A stretch of 64,000 nucleotides of DNA, taken from assembly GCA_963930055.1 (NCBI GenBank), contig CAWVKS010000004.1, forward strand, positions 245,701 to 309,700, in the 5' to 3' direction. The notes under the pieces were generated by a model that did no database searches, was not told where the DNA came from, and saw only the letters and a program-made list of their open reading frames with translations. The translations under genes and the position numbers were made by a program. Source of the stretch: Pullichristensenella sp963930055 (GTDB lineage: Bacteria; Bacillota; Clostridia; Christensenellales; Aristaeellaceae). Positions 51,109-61,394 of this stretch are shown here, one piece after another (the first letter of the stretch is position 1; each line of letters opens with the position of its first letter).

Positions 51109-53586
51109 TTACAAAAACCGCCCGGTGACGCTTTGCGGCGCGCGGCGGATGTCCTCCGGCGTGCCGGCCGCGACGATGCGGCCGCCATCTTCGCCGCCGC
51201 CCGGCCCCATGTCCACGATGTAGTCCGCGCTGCGGATGACGTCGAGGTCGTGCTCGATGACCACCACCGTGGCGCCATGGTCGATGAGCGTCTGGAATAC
51301 GCCCAAAAGCGTGCGCACGTCCAGCGGGTGCAGGCCGATGGTCGGCTCATCGAAGATGAAGATGGAATCGCCCTGCGCCCGGCCCATCTCGCTGGCCAGC
51401 TTCAGGCGCTGCGCCTCGCCGCCGGAAAGGCTGGGCGTCTCCTCGCCGAGCGTAAGGTAGCCAAGGCCGAGCTCTTCCAATACGCGCAAGCGCTGGGAGA
51501 CCAGTTTTAATCCTTTGCAGGCGTCGAGCGCCGTATGCACATCCATGGCCATCAGCTCCGGCAACGTGAAGCACTCGCCGTTCCTGCCCGCGTAATGCAC
51601 GCATCCGGCGTCCTTGCCGTAGCGCGCGCCGCGGCAGGCGGGACAGGGGATGTCCACATCCGGCAAAAACTGTACGTCCAGGCTGATGACGCCCGTGCCG
51701 TCGCAGGTGGGGCAGCGCAGTTTTCCCGTATTATAGGAAAAGTCGCCGGCGTTGTAGCCCAGCCGCCTGGCGTCGGCGGTGCGGGCGAAGATCTTGCGCA
51801 GTTCGTCGTGGACGTTGGCGTAGGTGGCCACCGTCGAGCGCACGTTGATGCCGATGGGCGTGGCGTCGATGAGTTTGACCTGTGAGATCCCCGGCGCTTC
51901 GACGGCGCGCACGTGGCCCGGCAGTTTGCGCCCATGGATGGCGGCCTCGAGGCCGGGGATGAGGCTTTCGAGGATCAGCGTGGTCTTGCCCGAGCCGGAT
52001 ACGCCGGTGACGACGCTCAGCCGCCCCTTGGGGAAGTCCACTTCCAACGGCTGCACAGTGTGGATCGCGCCGATGGCGAGGCGCAGCCGCCCGAGGGAAA
52101 ACAGCCCCTCGCCGCCTGGGCGCCTGTCCGCGCCCTCCGGCTTCCCGCCGCGCAGGAACGGCCCGATGCGGGAAGCGGGGTCGGCGGCCAGTTGTGCGAC
52201 CGTTCCCTGCGCGATGACATGCCCGCCGTCCGCGCCCGCGCCCGGGCCCATCTCCACCACCCAGTCGGCTTCGGAGAGGATCTGCGTGTCGTGGTCGACC
52301 AGCACCACGGAATTGCCGTCGGCCACCAGGTCGCGCATCACGCCGGTGAGGCCGACGATGTTTGATGGGTGCAGCCCGATGGACGGCTCGTCCAGCACAT
52401 AGAGCACGCCGGTGGTGCGGTTGCGCACGGCGCGGGCAAGCTGCATCCTCTGCCGCTCGCCGGTGGAGAGCGTGGAAGCGGCGCGGTCGAGCGCGAGATA
52501 GCCAAGCCCCAGGTCCATCAACCGTTTCGCCACGCCGGCGAAAGAATCGCATATGCTCTGCGCCATCGGCCGCATGGCTTCCGGGAGCGTCCGCGGCACG
52601 TCCGCCACCCACTCCGTCAGCCCGGAGAGCGTCATTTTGCAGGCTTCGTCCAGCGATATACCGCGTATCCGCGGCTGCCGCGCCGCCGCGCACAGGCGAG
52701 TGCCGCCGCAGTCCGGGCAGGTATCCTGCTTCAGGAATTTCTCCACCCGCTTCATGCCCTTTTCATCCTTGACCTTGGCAAGGGCGTTTTCCACGGTGTA
52801 GACGGCGTTGTAATAGGTAAAATCCAGTTCGCCGGCCTGGTTGGAGTTTTTGGCGTGGTAGAGTATGTGTTTTTTCACCGCCGGGCCGTTGTAGACGATG
52901 TCCTTTTCCGCGTCCGTGAGCTCGCAGAAAGGCACGTCCGTGCGCACGCCCATCGCCCGGCAGACGTCGGTCATCAAAGACCACATCAGAGAATTCCACG
53001 GCGCGACCGCGCCCTCGTCAATGGTCAGCCCCTCGTCCGGCACGAGCGTCGACCTGTCCACGGTGCGCACCACGCCCGTGCCCCCGCAGGTGCGGCAGGC
53101 GCCCTGGCTGTTGAAAGCCAGCTCCTCGGCGGAGGGCGCGAAAAAATGCGCCCCGCACTCCGGGCAGACAAGCTCCTGCCCGGCGGCCACCGCCAGCGTC
53201 GGCTCCAGGTAGTGCCCGTTGGGGCAGCGATGCCTGGCCAGGCGGGAGTACATGAGCCGCAGGCTGTTCAAAAGTTCCGTGCCGGTGCCGAACGTACTGC
53301 GGATGCCCGGCACGCCCGGCCGCTGGCGCAGCGCCAGGGCGGCGGGCACATACAGCACTTCGTCCACCTGCGCCCTGGCCGCCTGCGTCATCCGCCGCCG
53401 CGTGTAGGTGGAGAGCGCCTCCAGATAGCGCCGCGAGCCCTCGGCGTAGAGCACGCCCAGGGCCAGCGAGGACTTGCCCGACCCGGAAACGCCGGCCACG
53501 CCGACGATCTTGCCCAGGGGGATGTCCACGTCTACATTTTTCAGATTGTGCACCCGCGCGCCGCGGATCTTGATATGGTCGATCAT
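51109..53586 (-). CDS. UvrA-like ABC ATPase (class II / UvrA2-type)
   Basis: 825 residues, shorter than canonical UvrA (about 940). Two ABC modules: Walker A GVAGVSGSGKSSLALGVLY and GVSGSGKTTLILESL; signatures LSTGERQRMQLARAV and LSGGEAQRLKLASEM; Walker B LYVLDEPSIGLHPSN and IFIFDEPTIGLHPLD. Zinc modules CPECGAHFF...CRTCGGTG and CPTCDGTG...CPACRGARYG are present. The length and sequence fit UvrA paralogues that lack part of the UvrB-interaction region and are linked to DNA-damage or drug tolerance. Stand-alone gene; no uvrB or uvrC nearby. Confidence 0.85.
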   Translation of the reverse strand: MIDHIKIRGARVHNLKNVDVDIPLGKIVGVAGVSGSGKSSLALGVLYAEGSRRYLEALSTYTRRRMTQAARAQVDEVLYVPAALALRQRPGVPGIRSTFGTGTELLNSLRLMYSRLARHRCPNGHYLEPTLAVAAGQELVCPECGAHFFAPSAEELAFNSQGACRTCGGTGVVRTVDRSTLVPDEGLTIDEGAVAPWNSLMWSLMTDVCRAMGVRTDVPFCELTDAEKDIVYNGPAVKKHILYHAKNSNQAGELDFTYYNAVYTVENALAKVKDEKGMKRVEKFLKQDTCPDCGGTRLCAAARQPRIRGISLDEACKMTLSGLTEWVADVPRTLPEAMRPMAQSICDSFAGVAKRLMDLGLGYLALDRAASTLSTGERQRMQLARAVRNRTTGVLYVLDEPSIGLHPSNIVGLTGVMRDLVADGNSVVLVDHDTQILSEADWVVEMGPGAGADGGHVIAQGTVAQLAADPASRIGPFLRGGKPEGADRRPGGEGLFSLGRLRLAIGAIHTVQPLEVDFPKGRLSVVTGVSGSGKTTLILESLIPGLEAAIHGRKLPGHVRAVEAPGISQVKLIDATPIGINVRSTVATYANVHDELRKIFARTADARRLGYNAGDFSYNTGKLRCPTCDGTGVISLDVQFLPDVDIPCPACRGARYGKDAGCVHYAGRNGECFTLPELMAMDVHTALDACKGLKLVSQRLRVLEELGLGYLTLGEETPSLSGGEAQRLKLASEMGRAQGDSIFIFDEPTIGLHPLDVRTLLGVFQTLIDHGATVVVIEHDLDVIRSADYIVDMGPGGGEDGGRIVAAGTPEDIRRAPQSVTGRFL

Positions 53587-53619
53587 ATGCCCGTCCTTTC
53601 CATCCGGGGAAATGCGGAA

Positions 53620-53660
53620 GGGGAACGCCCGCGACCATCGATGCGATCACGGGCGTCCCC
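53620..53660 (-). terminator. Probable terminator of tRNA-Ser
   Basis: GGGGAACGCCCG (53620-53631) pairs with CGGGCGTCCCC (53650-53660) just beyond the tRNA 3' end; only a short T-tract follows. Confidence 0.55.
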
Positions 53661-53669
53661 TTGCTAAAG

Positions 53670-53762
53670 TGGCGGAGGAGGAGGGATTCGAACCCTCGAA
53701 CGGCTTTTGACCGTTACGCGATTTCCAGTCGCGCGCCCTCGACCAAGCTAGGCGACTCCTCC
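53670..53762 (-). tRNA. tRNA-Ser (anticodon GGA)
   Basis: 93 nt including an encoded CCA. Acceptor GGAGGAG/CTCCTCC, discriminator G, anticodon loop CTGGAAA within CGCGA/TCGCG (GGA, reads UCC/UCU), long variable arm, and GGTTCGAATCC T-arm. Confidence 0.95.
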
Positions 53763-53809
53763 ACGGTTCCTATGCGGTTTTCCCCACGCCATGGCGCGGA
53801 ACAGTGGAT

Positions 53810-53838
53810 ATTATAGCACGCGCGCGCGGAAAAAGCAA
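53810..53838 (-). promoter_or_regulatory. Promoter of tRNA-Ser
   Basis: Minus strand TTGCTT (53833-53838), 17-bp spacer, TATAAT (53810-53815). Confidence 0.75.
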
Positions 53839-53915
53839 TAGGCTTTACAAAAATTTGTCAGGAAAGTTCCGTGCCGCGGCGGCCGTGAAAGTTTGCCGCA
53901 AAGCGGCCGGCATTG

Positions 53916-53944
53916 TTGCAAATTTTACGACCATGTCGTATAAT
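53916..53944 (+). promoter_or_regulatory. Promoter of pgi with internal palindrome
   Basis: TTGCAA (53916-53921), 17-bp spacer, TATAAT (53939-53944). ACGAC-CAT-GTCGT (53927-53939) lies between the boxes and could bind a repressor. Confidence 0.75.
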
Positions 53945-53976
53945 GGTATTATCATGTTGTAAACGGAGGAGACGGT

Positions 53977-55380
53977 ATGCAGACCATTCGCTTCGATTTT
54001 AACCCGATGATGGCGGAATATGTCGGCGAGCACGGCATCTCCCGCGCCGAAATGGAGGCCTTCGCCCCCGCGATGCGCGACGCGCACGCCATGGTGGAAG
54101 CCGGCCGCGGCAAGGGCATGCAGGGCTGGATGACGCTGCCCTACGACCAGGACGAGGTCATGGCTTCCATCGAAAAGACGGCCGCGCGCGTGCGCGACGA
54201 ATTCGAGTCCTTCGTCGTCCTGGGCATCGGCGGTTCCGCGCTCGGCCCGGCGGCCGTGCACCAGGCGCTCAGGCATCTGCATTACAATGAGCTGCCCAGG
54301 GAAAAGCGCGGCGGCCCGCGTCTGTACATCGAGGACAACATAGACCCTGAGCGCATGGCTGCGCTTCTGGATGTCATCGACCTCAGGACCACCTGCTTCA
54401 ACGTCATCACCAAGTCCGGCGGCACGGCCGAGACCATGAGCCAGTACCTCATCGTGCTCGACCTGCTCAAGAAGGCCGTGGGCGACGATTATCGCCGCCA
54501 CATCATCGTCACGACTTCGCAGAACAAGGGCTTCCTCATCGAGGTCGCGCGCCAGGAGGGCTATGAGACCTTCTACATCCCCGACGGCGTGGGCGGCCGC
54601 TTCTCCGAATTGTGCCCGGTCGGTCTCGTCGCCGCCGCGGTTACGGGGGTGGACATCCGCGCCCTCGTCGCCGGCGCGAAGGCCATGGACGAGCGCTGCG
54701 CGAGCGACGACGCCTGGAAAAACCCGGCGCTGTTCGAGGCCGGCCTGATGGTCACGGCCATGCGCAAGGGCATGAACATGTCGGTGATGATGCCGTATGC
54801 CGACTCCCTCAAGCTCATCAGCGACTGGTACGCCCAGCTTTGGGCTGAAAGCCTCGGCAAAAACCGCACGCTCGACGGCAAGCCCTGCCACGTTGGCCAG
54901 ACGCCCGTCAAGGCCGTGGGCGTGACCGACCAGCATTCCCAGCTGCAGCTCTACACCGAGGGGCCGTTTGACAAGGTCATCACCTTCCTCAAGGTCGAAG
55001 CCTTCCGCGCCCGGACGCCCATCCCGCACGGCTGCGACGGCATCCCCACCATCGCCTTCCTCGGCGGCAAGAGCCACAACCAGCTCATCGAGGCCGAGCG
55101 CCAGGGCACGGAATACGCCGTCTACCGCTCCGGCCACGTAAGCCAGACCATCACGCTGCCCACCGTCTGCGCGGAAACCATCGGCCAGCTGCTGTACTTC
55201 TTTGAGCTGGTGACGGCCTACGCCGGCGCGCTGCTCAACATCGACGCCTTCAACCAGCCGGGTGTGGAGGAATCCAAGGTCGCCTCCTACGCGGTGATGG
55301 GCTACGAGAGCGAAAAGCACTCCGCCAAGCGCGAGGAGATGAAAAAGCGTCCCGCGTCCAACCCCGATTACATATTCTAA
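53977..55380 (+). CDS. pgi: Glucose-6-phosphate isomerase
   Basis: Interconverts glucose 6-phosphate and fructose 6-phosphate. 467 residues. SFVVLGIGGSALGPAAVHQAL (phosphate-binding), NVITKSGGTAETMSQYL (family signature), VGGRFSELCPVGLVAAA, VKAVGVTDQHSQLQLYTEGP and NIDAFNQPGVEESKVASYA (catalytic lysine region) are all intact. GGAGG precedes ATG 53977. Single-gene unit. Confidence 0.96.
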   Translation: MQTIRFDFNPMMAEYVGEHGISRAEMEAFAPAMRDAHAMVEAGRGKGMQGWMTLPYDQDEVMASIEKTAARVRDEFESFVVLGIGGSALGPAAVHQALRHLHYNELPREKRGGPRLYIEDNIDPERMAALLDVIDLRTTCFNVITKSGGTAETMSQYLIVLDLLKKAVGDDYRRHIIVTTSQNKGFLIEVARQEGYETFYIPDGVGGRFSELCPVGLVAAAVTGVDIRALVAGAKAMDERCASDDAWKNPALFEAGLMVTAMRKGMNMSVMMPYADSLKLISDWYAQLWAESLGKNRTLDGKPCHVGQTPVKAVGVTDQHSQLQLYTEGPFDKVITFLKVEAFRARTPIPHGCDGIPTIAFLGGKSHNQLIEAERQGTEYAVYRSGHVSQTITLPTVCAETIGQLLYFFELVTAYAGALLNIDAFNQPGVEESKVASYAVMGYESEKHSAKREEMKKRPASNPDYIF

Positions 55381-55390
55381 GGGATAATGC

Positions 55391-55422
55391 AAAGGCCACG
55401 GCGCTCGCGTGCCGTGGCCTTT
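55391..55422 (+). terminator. Terminator of pgi
   Basis: AAAGGCCACGGC (55391-55402) pairs perfectly with GCCGTGGCCTTT (55411-55422). Confidence 0.85.
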
Positions 55423-55430
55423 GTGTACGC

Positions 55431-55465
55431 AAAAGCAAACCCCGGCCTGCGAGGAGGCCGGGGTT
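55431..55465 (-). terminator. Terminator of tRNA-Leu(UAA)
   Basis: AACCCCGGCCT/AGGCCGGGGTT (55438-55448 with 55455-55465) starts at the tRNA 3' end; the minus strand continues TTTGCTTTT. Confidence 0.85.
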
Positions 55466-55551
55466 GGTGCCGCTAATCGGGCTCGAACCGATACGGAATT
55501 TCTTCCGAAGGATTTTAAGTCCTTTGTGTCTGCCAATTCCACCATAGCGGC
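55465..55551 (-). tRNA. tRNA-Leu (anticodon UAA)
   Basis: 87 nt including an encoded CCA. Acceptor GCCGCTA/TAGCGGC, discriminator A, anticodon loop CTTAAAA within AAGGA/TCCTT (UAA, reads UUA/UUG), long variable arm, and GGTTCGAGCCC T-arm. Confidence 0.95.
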
Positions 55552-55568
55552 GCGCAGGCGGTAGATTG

Positions 55569-55597
55569 ATTATACAGCGCCCCGCGCCGCTTGTCAA
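55569..55597 (-). promoter_or_regulatory. Promoter of tRNA-Leu(UAA)
   Basis: Minus strand perfect TTGACA (55592-55597), 17-bp spacer, perfect TATAAT (55569-55574). Confidence 0.9.
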
Positions 55598-55713
55598 GGC
55601 GCGGGCGGGGCTCAGCGCTCCAAACGACGCGGGCCGACATCCCCTTGAAATTTCAATTTGTTCAGCAAAGGTCTCGCACACCGCGGGAGGAACATCGCGT
55701 CCTCTGCGGGGAA

Positions 55714-55775
55714 GCGCGGCGGATGGGGGATGCGGATGGAAGGCTTCTTCACAACGCAGCCCCCATCCGCCGCGC
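55714..55775 (-). terminator. Long hairpin just after the DmpA-family peptidase gene
   Basis: Perfect 16-bp stem GCGCGGCGGATGGGGG/CCCCCATCCGCCGCGC (55714-55729 with 55760-55775) with a 30-nt loop. It has no T-run. A second hairpin (about 55681-55710) follows on the minus strand. Likely transcript end or 3' protection. Confidence 0.55.
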
Positions 55776-55783
55776 CGTCGTTC

Positions 55784-56830
55784 TCAAGGCAGGATCTGCC
55801 CCATGAATTCGCGCAGGCTGCGCTTCGTCGCGCCGTCGAATCCGGTCACCGTCCGCGCCGCGACCATGGAATTGAGCACGGCCTCCTCCTCGGCCTCGGC
55901 CATGGCGCGGAACAGCACGTCGATGCTGCCCTCGGAGAGCGCGCGGAAGGGCAGCAGTTGCCCTTCGGATTCATGCGGCATGCGGTTGGCGGTGGTAAAG
56001 CCGAGCATCACCTCGCCGCTTCCGTGGCCGATGAAGGAGCCGAGGCGGGCAAGGCCGACGCTGGCGCGCTTGAGGACCCGCCCGAGCTGGCGCGAGGAGA
56101 GGGGGACGTCCGTGGCCATAATGCTGATGATCGATCCCTTGTCCGGCGCGGAGGCGTTGAGCGAGGCGTCGATCATGCGTCCGGCAGGCTTTCCGTCGAT
56201 GCGCAGGTCTTTCAGGGAGCCGTGGTTGCTCTGCACCAGCACGCCGAGCGTGTAGGTCTTGCCGTCCAGCTCCACCTGGCGTGAGGCGGATCCCACGCCG
56301 CCCTTGAGCGAGTGGCAGACCGTACCCTTGCCGCAGCCGACGTCGCCCTCGGCAAAGTCGGCGCGGGCGTCGGCGATGGCGGCGCGCAGATGCTCCGCGC
56401 CCAGCGCACGGTCCTGTATGTCGTTGAGCCCCGCGTCGTTGCACTCGCAGACGATGGGGTTGACGGAGGTCAAACGGTAACCGGCCTTTTGGCAGCGATC
56501 AATCATATAGCCGACCATGGCGTCGTGTATGCGACCGACGTTGAGCGTGTTGGTGATGGCGATGGGCGTTTCAATGACGCCCAGTTCCTGCACCTGCATC
56601 AGCCCCAGCGTCTTGCCAAAGCCGTTGAGCACGAAAGCGGCGGCCACGGGCTTGTGGAAGAAGGGGTCGCCCTCGCCGGGGATCACGACGCTCACGCCGG
56701 TCTTGTGGCGCGCGTCGTCCAGCGTGGCATGGCCGACCAGCACGCCGGGCACGTCGCTGATCCTGTTGCGCGGCCCGGTGGGCAATTCGCCGACCGTGAC
56801 CCCGTAATCGCGTATCCTCTTTTGCGGCAT
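55784..56830 (-). CDS. P1/DmpA-family self-cleaving aminopeptidase
   Basis: 348 residues. RISDVPGVLVGHATLDD, GVSVVIPGEG, FVLNGFGKTLGLMQVQELG, NVGRIHDAMVGYM and CGKGTVCHSLKGGVGSASRQ follow the DmpA/peptidase S58 pattern. The Gly-Ser autocleavage site lies in DKGSIISIMATDVPLSSRQL; the serine becomes the nucleophile after cleavage. Such enzymes remove N-terminal residues or beta-amino acids from short peptides. AAAGGAGCG precedes ATG 56830. It may be transcribed with the DMT exporter upstream. Confidence 0.9.
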   Translation of the reverse strand: MPQKRIRDYGVTVGELPTGPRNRISDVPGVLVGHATLDDARHKTGVSVVIPGEGDPFFHKPVAAAFVLNGFGKTLGLMQVQELGVIETPIAITNTLNVGRIHDAMVGYMIDRCQKAGYRLTSVNPIVCECNDAGLNDIQDRALGAEHLRAAIADARADFAEGDVGCGKGTVCHSLKGGVGSASRQVELDGKTYTLGVLVQSNHGSLKDLRIDGKPAGRMIDASLNASAPDKGSIISIMATDVPLSSRQLGRVLKRASVGLARLGSFIGHGSGEVMLGFTTANRMPHESEGQLLPFRALSEGSIDVLFRAMAEAEEEAVLNSMVAARTVTGFDGATKRSLREFMGQILP

Positions 56831-56858
56831 GGTATCGCTCCTTTGTCCTGTCGGGCGC

Positions 56859-57761
56859 TCAGCGGGCGGCGGCGCGGCGTTTTTCGGGCAGCTGCGCCAG
56901 CACACAGGCGGCGAGCATCACCGCGCAGCCGGCCATCTCGCGCGCGGAGAGCACCTGCCCAAGCAGCAGCCAGCCGCCCACGGCGGCGAACACGCTTTCC
57001 AGGCAGAGGATGAGCGAGGCCACCGTAGGCTCCGTGTACTTCTGCCCGGCGATCTGCAGCGTATAGCCCATTGCGCCGGAACACACGCCCACATACAGAA
57101 GGCTCGGCCAGCAGGCAAGCATGTCGGAAACGTGTATCGTCTCGGTAAAGAGGGCGACGATGAGCGCCAGCACGCCCGTGACGCCGAACTGGGCGCAGCA
57201 CAGCTTCGCCGCGCCCAGGCCGCCGGCAAAGCGGTCTACGGCGACGATGTGCACGGCGAACATCACCGCGCAGGCCAGCGTCACCAGGTCGCCAAGGCCG
57301 ATGGTGAAGCCATCCTTGACGCACAACAGCACCAGCCCGACCAGCGACAGCGCCACGCCTAGCCACATCTGCGCGCCCAAGCGCCGGCGGAAGAAGATCA
57401 GGCCGAGGATGGGCACGATGACGATGTACAGCGCCGTGATAAAGCCGCTCTTGGCGGCGCTGGGGTCGATGGTCAGGCCCACCTGTTGCAGCGCCGTGGC
57501 GGCGAACATCACCGCGCCCAGCGGCACGCCGAGCTTTATGTAGGCAGACAGGGGCGCTTCCTCCGCCCGCGTCGCGCGTCGCCTGCCGCGGCTGCCCACC
57601 GCCTCGAAGAGCAGCAGCGCAAAAAACGTGATAAAGGAGCGCGCCGCCGTAAAGGCGAACGGCCCCATGTGCTTGCCGGCCTCGCTCTGCGCGGAGAAGG
57701 CCATGCCCCAAATCAGCGCGGCCAACGCCAGCAGAAGGCCGCCGCGAAGTTGCTTATTCAT
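56859..57761 (-). CDS. DMT/EamA-family transporter
   Basis: 300 residues, ten membrane helices in two EamA repeats: GLLLALAALIWGMAFSAQSEA opens repeat 1; FITALYIVIVPILGLIFFRRRLG closes it; GDLVTLACAVMFAVHIVAVDR opens repeat 2; EPTVASLILCLESVFAAVGGWLLLGQ closes it. Probably exports a metabolite or amino acid. ATG 57761 overlaps the engB stop codon, so it may be translated with engB; longer starts have no better ribosome binding site. Confidence 0.88.
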   Translation of the reverse strand: MNKQLRGGLLLALAALIWGMAFSAQSEAGKHMGPFAFTAARSFITFFALLLFEAVGSRGRRRATRAEEAPLSAYIKLGVPLGAVMFAATALQQVGLTIDPSAAKSGFITALYIVIVPILGLIFFRRRLGAQMWLGVALSLVGLVLLCVKDGFTIGLGDLVTLACAVMFAVHIVAVDRFAGGLGAAKLCCAQFGVTGVLALIVALFTETIHVSDMLACWPSLLYVGVCSGAMGYTLQIAGQKYTEPTVASLILCLESVFAAVGGWLLLGQVLSAREMAGCAVMLAACVLAQLPEKRRAAAR

Positions 57762-58355
57762 CCGTCTCAAACCCGCCTGTGGTCTCGTTTTCCAGAATTT
57801 CCAGTACTTTCTCCCGCCCTGTGCCGTCCTCGGACGAATAGGGGACGACCTCCCAAGGCTGCACGGCCAGCGTGCGGCAGATCATGGGGATGGAGCGCCC
57901 CCGCGCCGCCCGGGAAAGCTTGTCTGCCTTGGTGGCGACCACGGTGAAGGGGATATCGTAGTGGCGCAGGTAGTCGACCATCATCTGATCGTCGCGCGTG
58001 GGCGCGTGGCGGATGTCCACCAGATGCAGCACGCGCTTCAAGTGTTTCGACCCCTCAAGATAGCCTTCGATCATCGCGCCCCACTTGTCGCGCTCGGCCT
58101 TGGGCGCCTTGGCAAAGCCATAGCCGGGCAGATCGACCAGCCAGAATTGCCCGTTGACCTGAAAGAAGTTGATCAGGCGCGTCTTGCCCGGCTCTGAAGA
58201 TGTGCGCGCCAATTTGGAATTGCCAAGCAGGCTGTTGATCATCGAGGATTTGCCCACGTTGGACTTGCCCGCCATGGCGATCTCGGGCATGCCCTGCCCG
58301 GGGAAGGGGCGCAGTGTATCCAGGGAATGGGAAAACCTGGCGCTACGGATGGTCA

Positions 58356-58359
<4 letters not shown>
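57754..58359 (-). CDS. engB: Ribosome biogenesis GTPase EngB (YsxC/YihA)
   Basis: 201 residues. G1 AMAGKSNVGKSSMINSLLG, G2 region SSEPGKTRLINFF, G3 VDLPGYGFAKAPK, G4 VVATKADKLS. The protein is needed for late assembly of the 50S subunit. It overlaps the lon stop (ATGATG). lon-engB adjacency is common in Bacillota, which supports the assignment. Confidence 0.95.
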
Positions 58360-60734
<2,375 letters not shown>

Positions 60735-60763
60735 ACTGCACGTCCTTTGCGGTTGATACTGTT

Positions 60764-60791
60764 ATTATACAGGTATACCGTTAAGAATCAA
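60764..60791 (-). promoter_or_regulatory. Promoter of lon-engB
   Basis: Minus strand TTGATT (60786-60791), 16-bp spacer containing the palindrome GGTATACC, TATAAT (60764-60769). Confidence 0.75.
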
Positions 60792-60813
60792 GAGAGGACG
60801 CCATGGTGTTTTC

Positions 60814-60898
60814 TTGCACGTCTGTGCAAAGCTGGTGGAAATGGGAAAATGGCGGCAGGCCGGGATCGGCCATTTCCATATATTTCCATTTTTCCCAT
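60814..60898. promoter_or_regulatory. Cluster of inverted repeats between divergent lon and XRE genes
   Basis: TTGCAC-GTCT-GTGCAA (60814-60829) is a perfect palindrome. ATGGGAAAATGG (60841-60852) faces CCATTTTTCCCAT (60886-60898) with one bulged base, enclosing GGCC...GGCC. Candidate operators shared by both promoters. Confidence 0.5.
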
Positions 60899-60900
60899 TC

Positions 60901-60929
60901 TTGCAAATCGCGGTGGCTTCCTGTATAAT
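60901..60929 (+). promoter_or_regulatory. Promoter of the XRE regulator gene
   Basis: TTGCAA (60901-60906), 17-bp spacer, TATAAT (60924-60929). Confidence 0.8.
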
Positions 60930-61000
60930 AGCCATAGTTGTTTGTGCAACCGTTTTGCTTTGTTGTGTTTATGGATGGCATGATTGCAGGAGGGGAAGAA

Positions 61001-61318
61001 ATGGATTATCTGCGCTTGGGGCAACGCATCCGTCGGCAACGGAAATTGATGGGACTGACGCAAAAGGAGGTCGCCGAGCGGGCCGGCATATCGCTGCCGT
61101 TCTACGGCCACATCGAGAGGGGCACGCGCAAGGCCAGCCTGGAAACGACGGTGGACATCGCAAACGCCCTTGGCGTTTCCACCGATATACTTTTGCAGGA
61201 CTCGCTTGACGTGATGACCAAGCCGCTGCCTGCGGACACCTGCCTGTCCGAGCACAGCCGCGCGCTTTTGTCGGACATCGTAGGCGTCCTGCGCGAACAC
61301 GATGTGAGCCGCGGCTGA
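61001..61318 (+). CDS. XRE-family helix-turn-helix regulator
   Basis: 105 residues. The HTH_3 domain occupies residues 5-62: LGQRIRRQRKLMGLTQKEVAERAGIS, then SLPFYGHIERGTRKASLETTVDIANALGVSTDILL. A short C-terminal tail (SEHSRALLSDIVGVLREHD) may mediate dimerisation. AGGAGGGG precedes ATG 61001. Divergent from lon across a palindrome-rich region, so control of lon and of itself is plausible but unproven. Confidence 0.9.
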   Translation: MDYLRLGQRIRRQRKLMGLTQKEVAERAGISLPFYGHIERGTRKASLETTVDIANALGVSTDILLQDSLDVMTKPLPADTCLSEHSRALLSDIVGVLREHDVSRG

Positions 61319-61348
61319 CGCGCCGCCGGCGGATGGCTTGAAAAGGGA

Positions 61349-61380
61349 ACAGGCGCCCACGGCATTGGGACGCCTGTTTT
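61349..61380 (+). terminator. Terminator of the XRE gene
   Basis: ACAGGCGCCC/GGGACGCCTGT (61349-61358 with 61367-61377) followed by TTTTC. Confidence 0.75.
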
Positions 61381-61394
61381 CTCGTGCAAAAATG

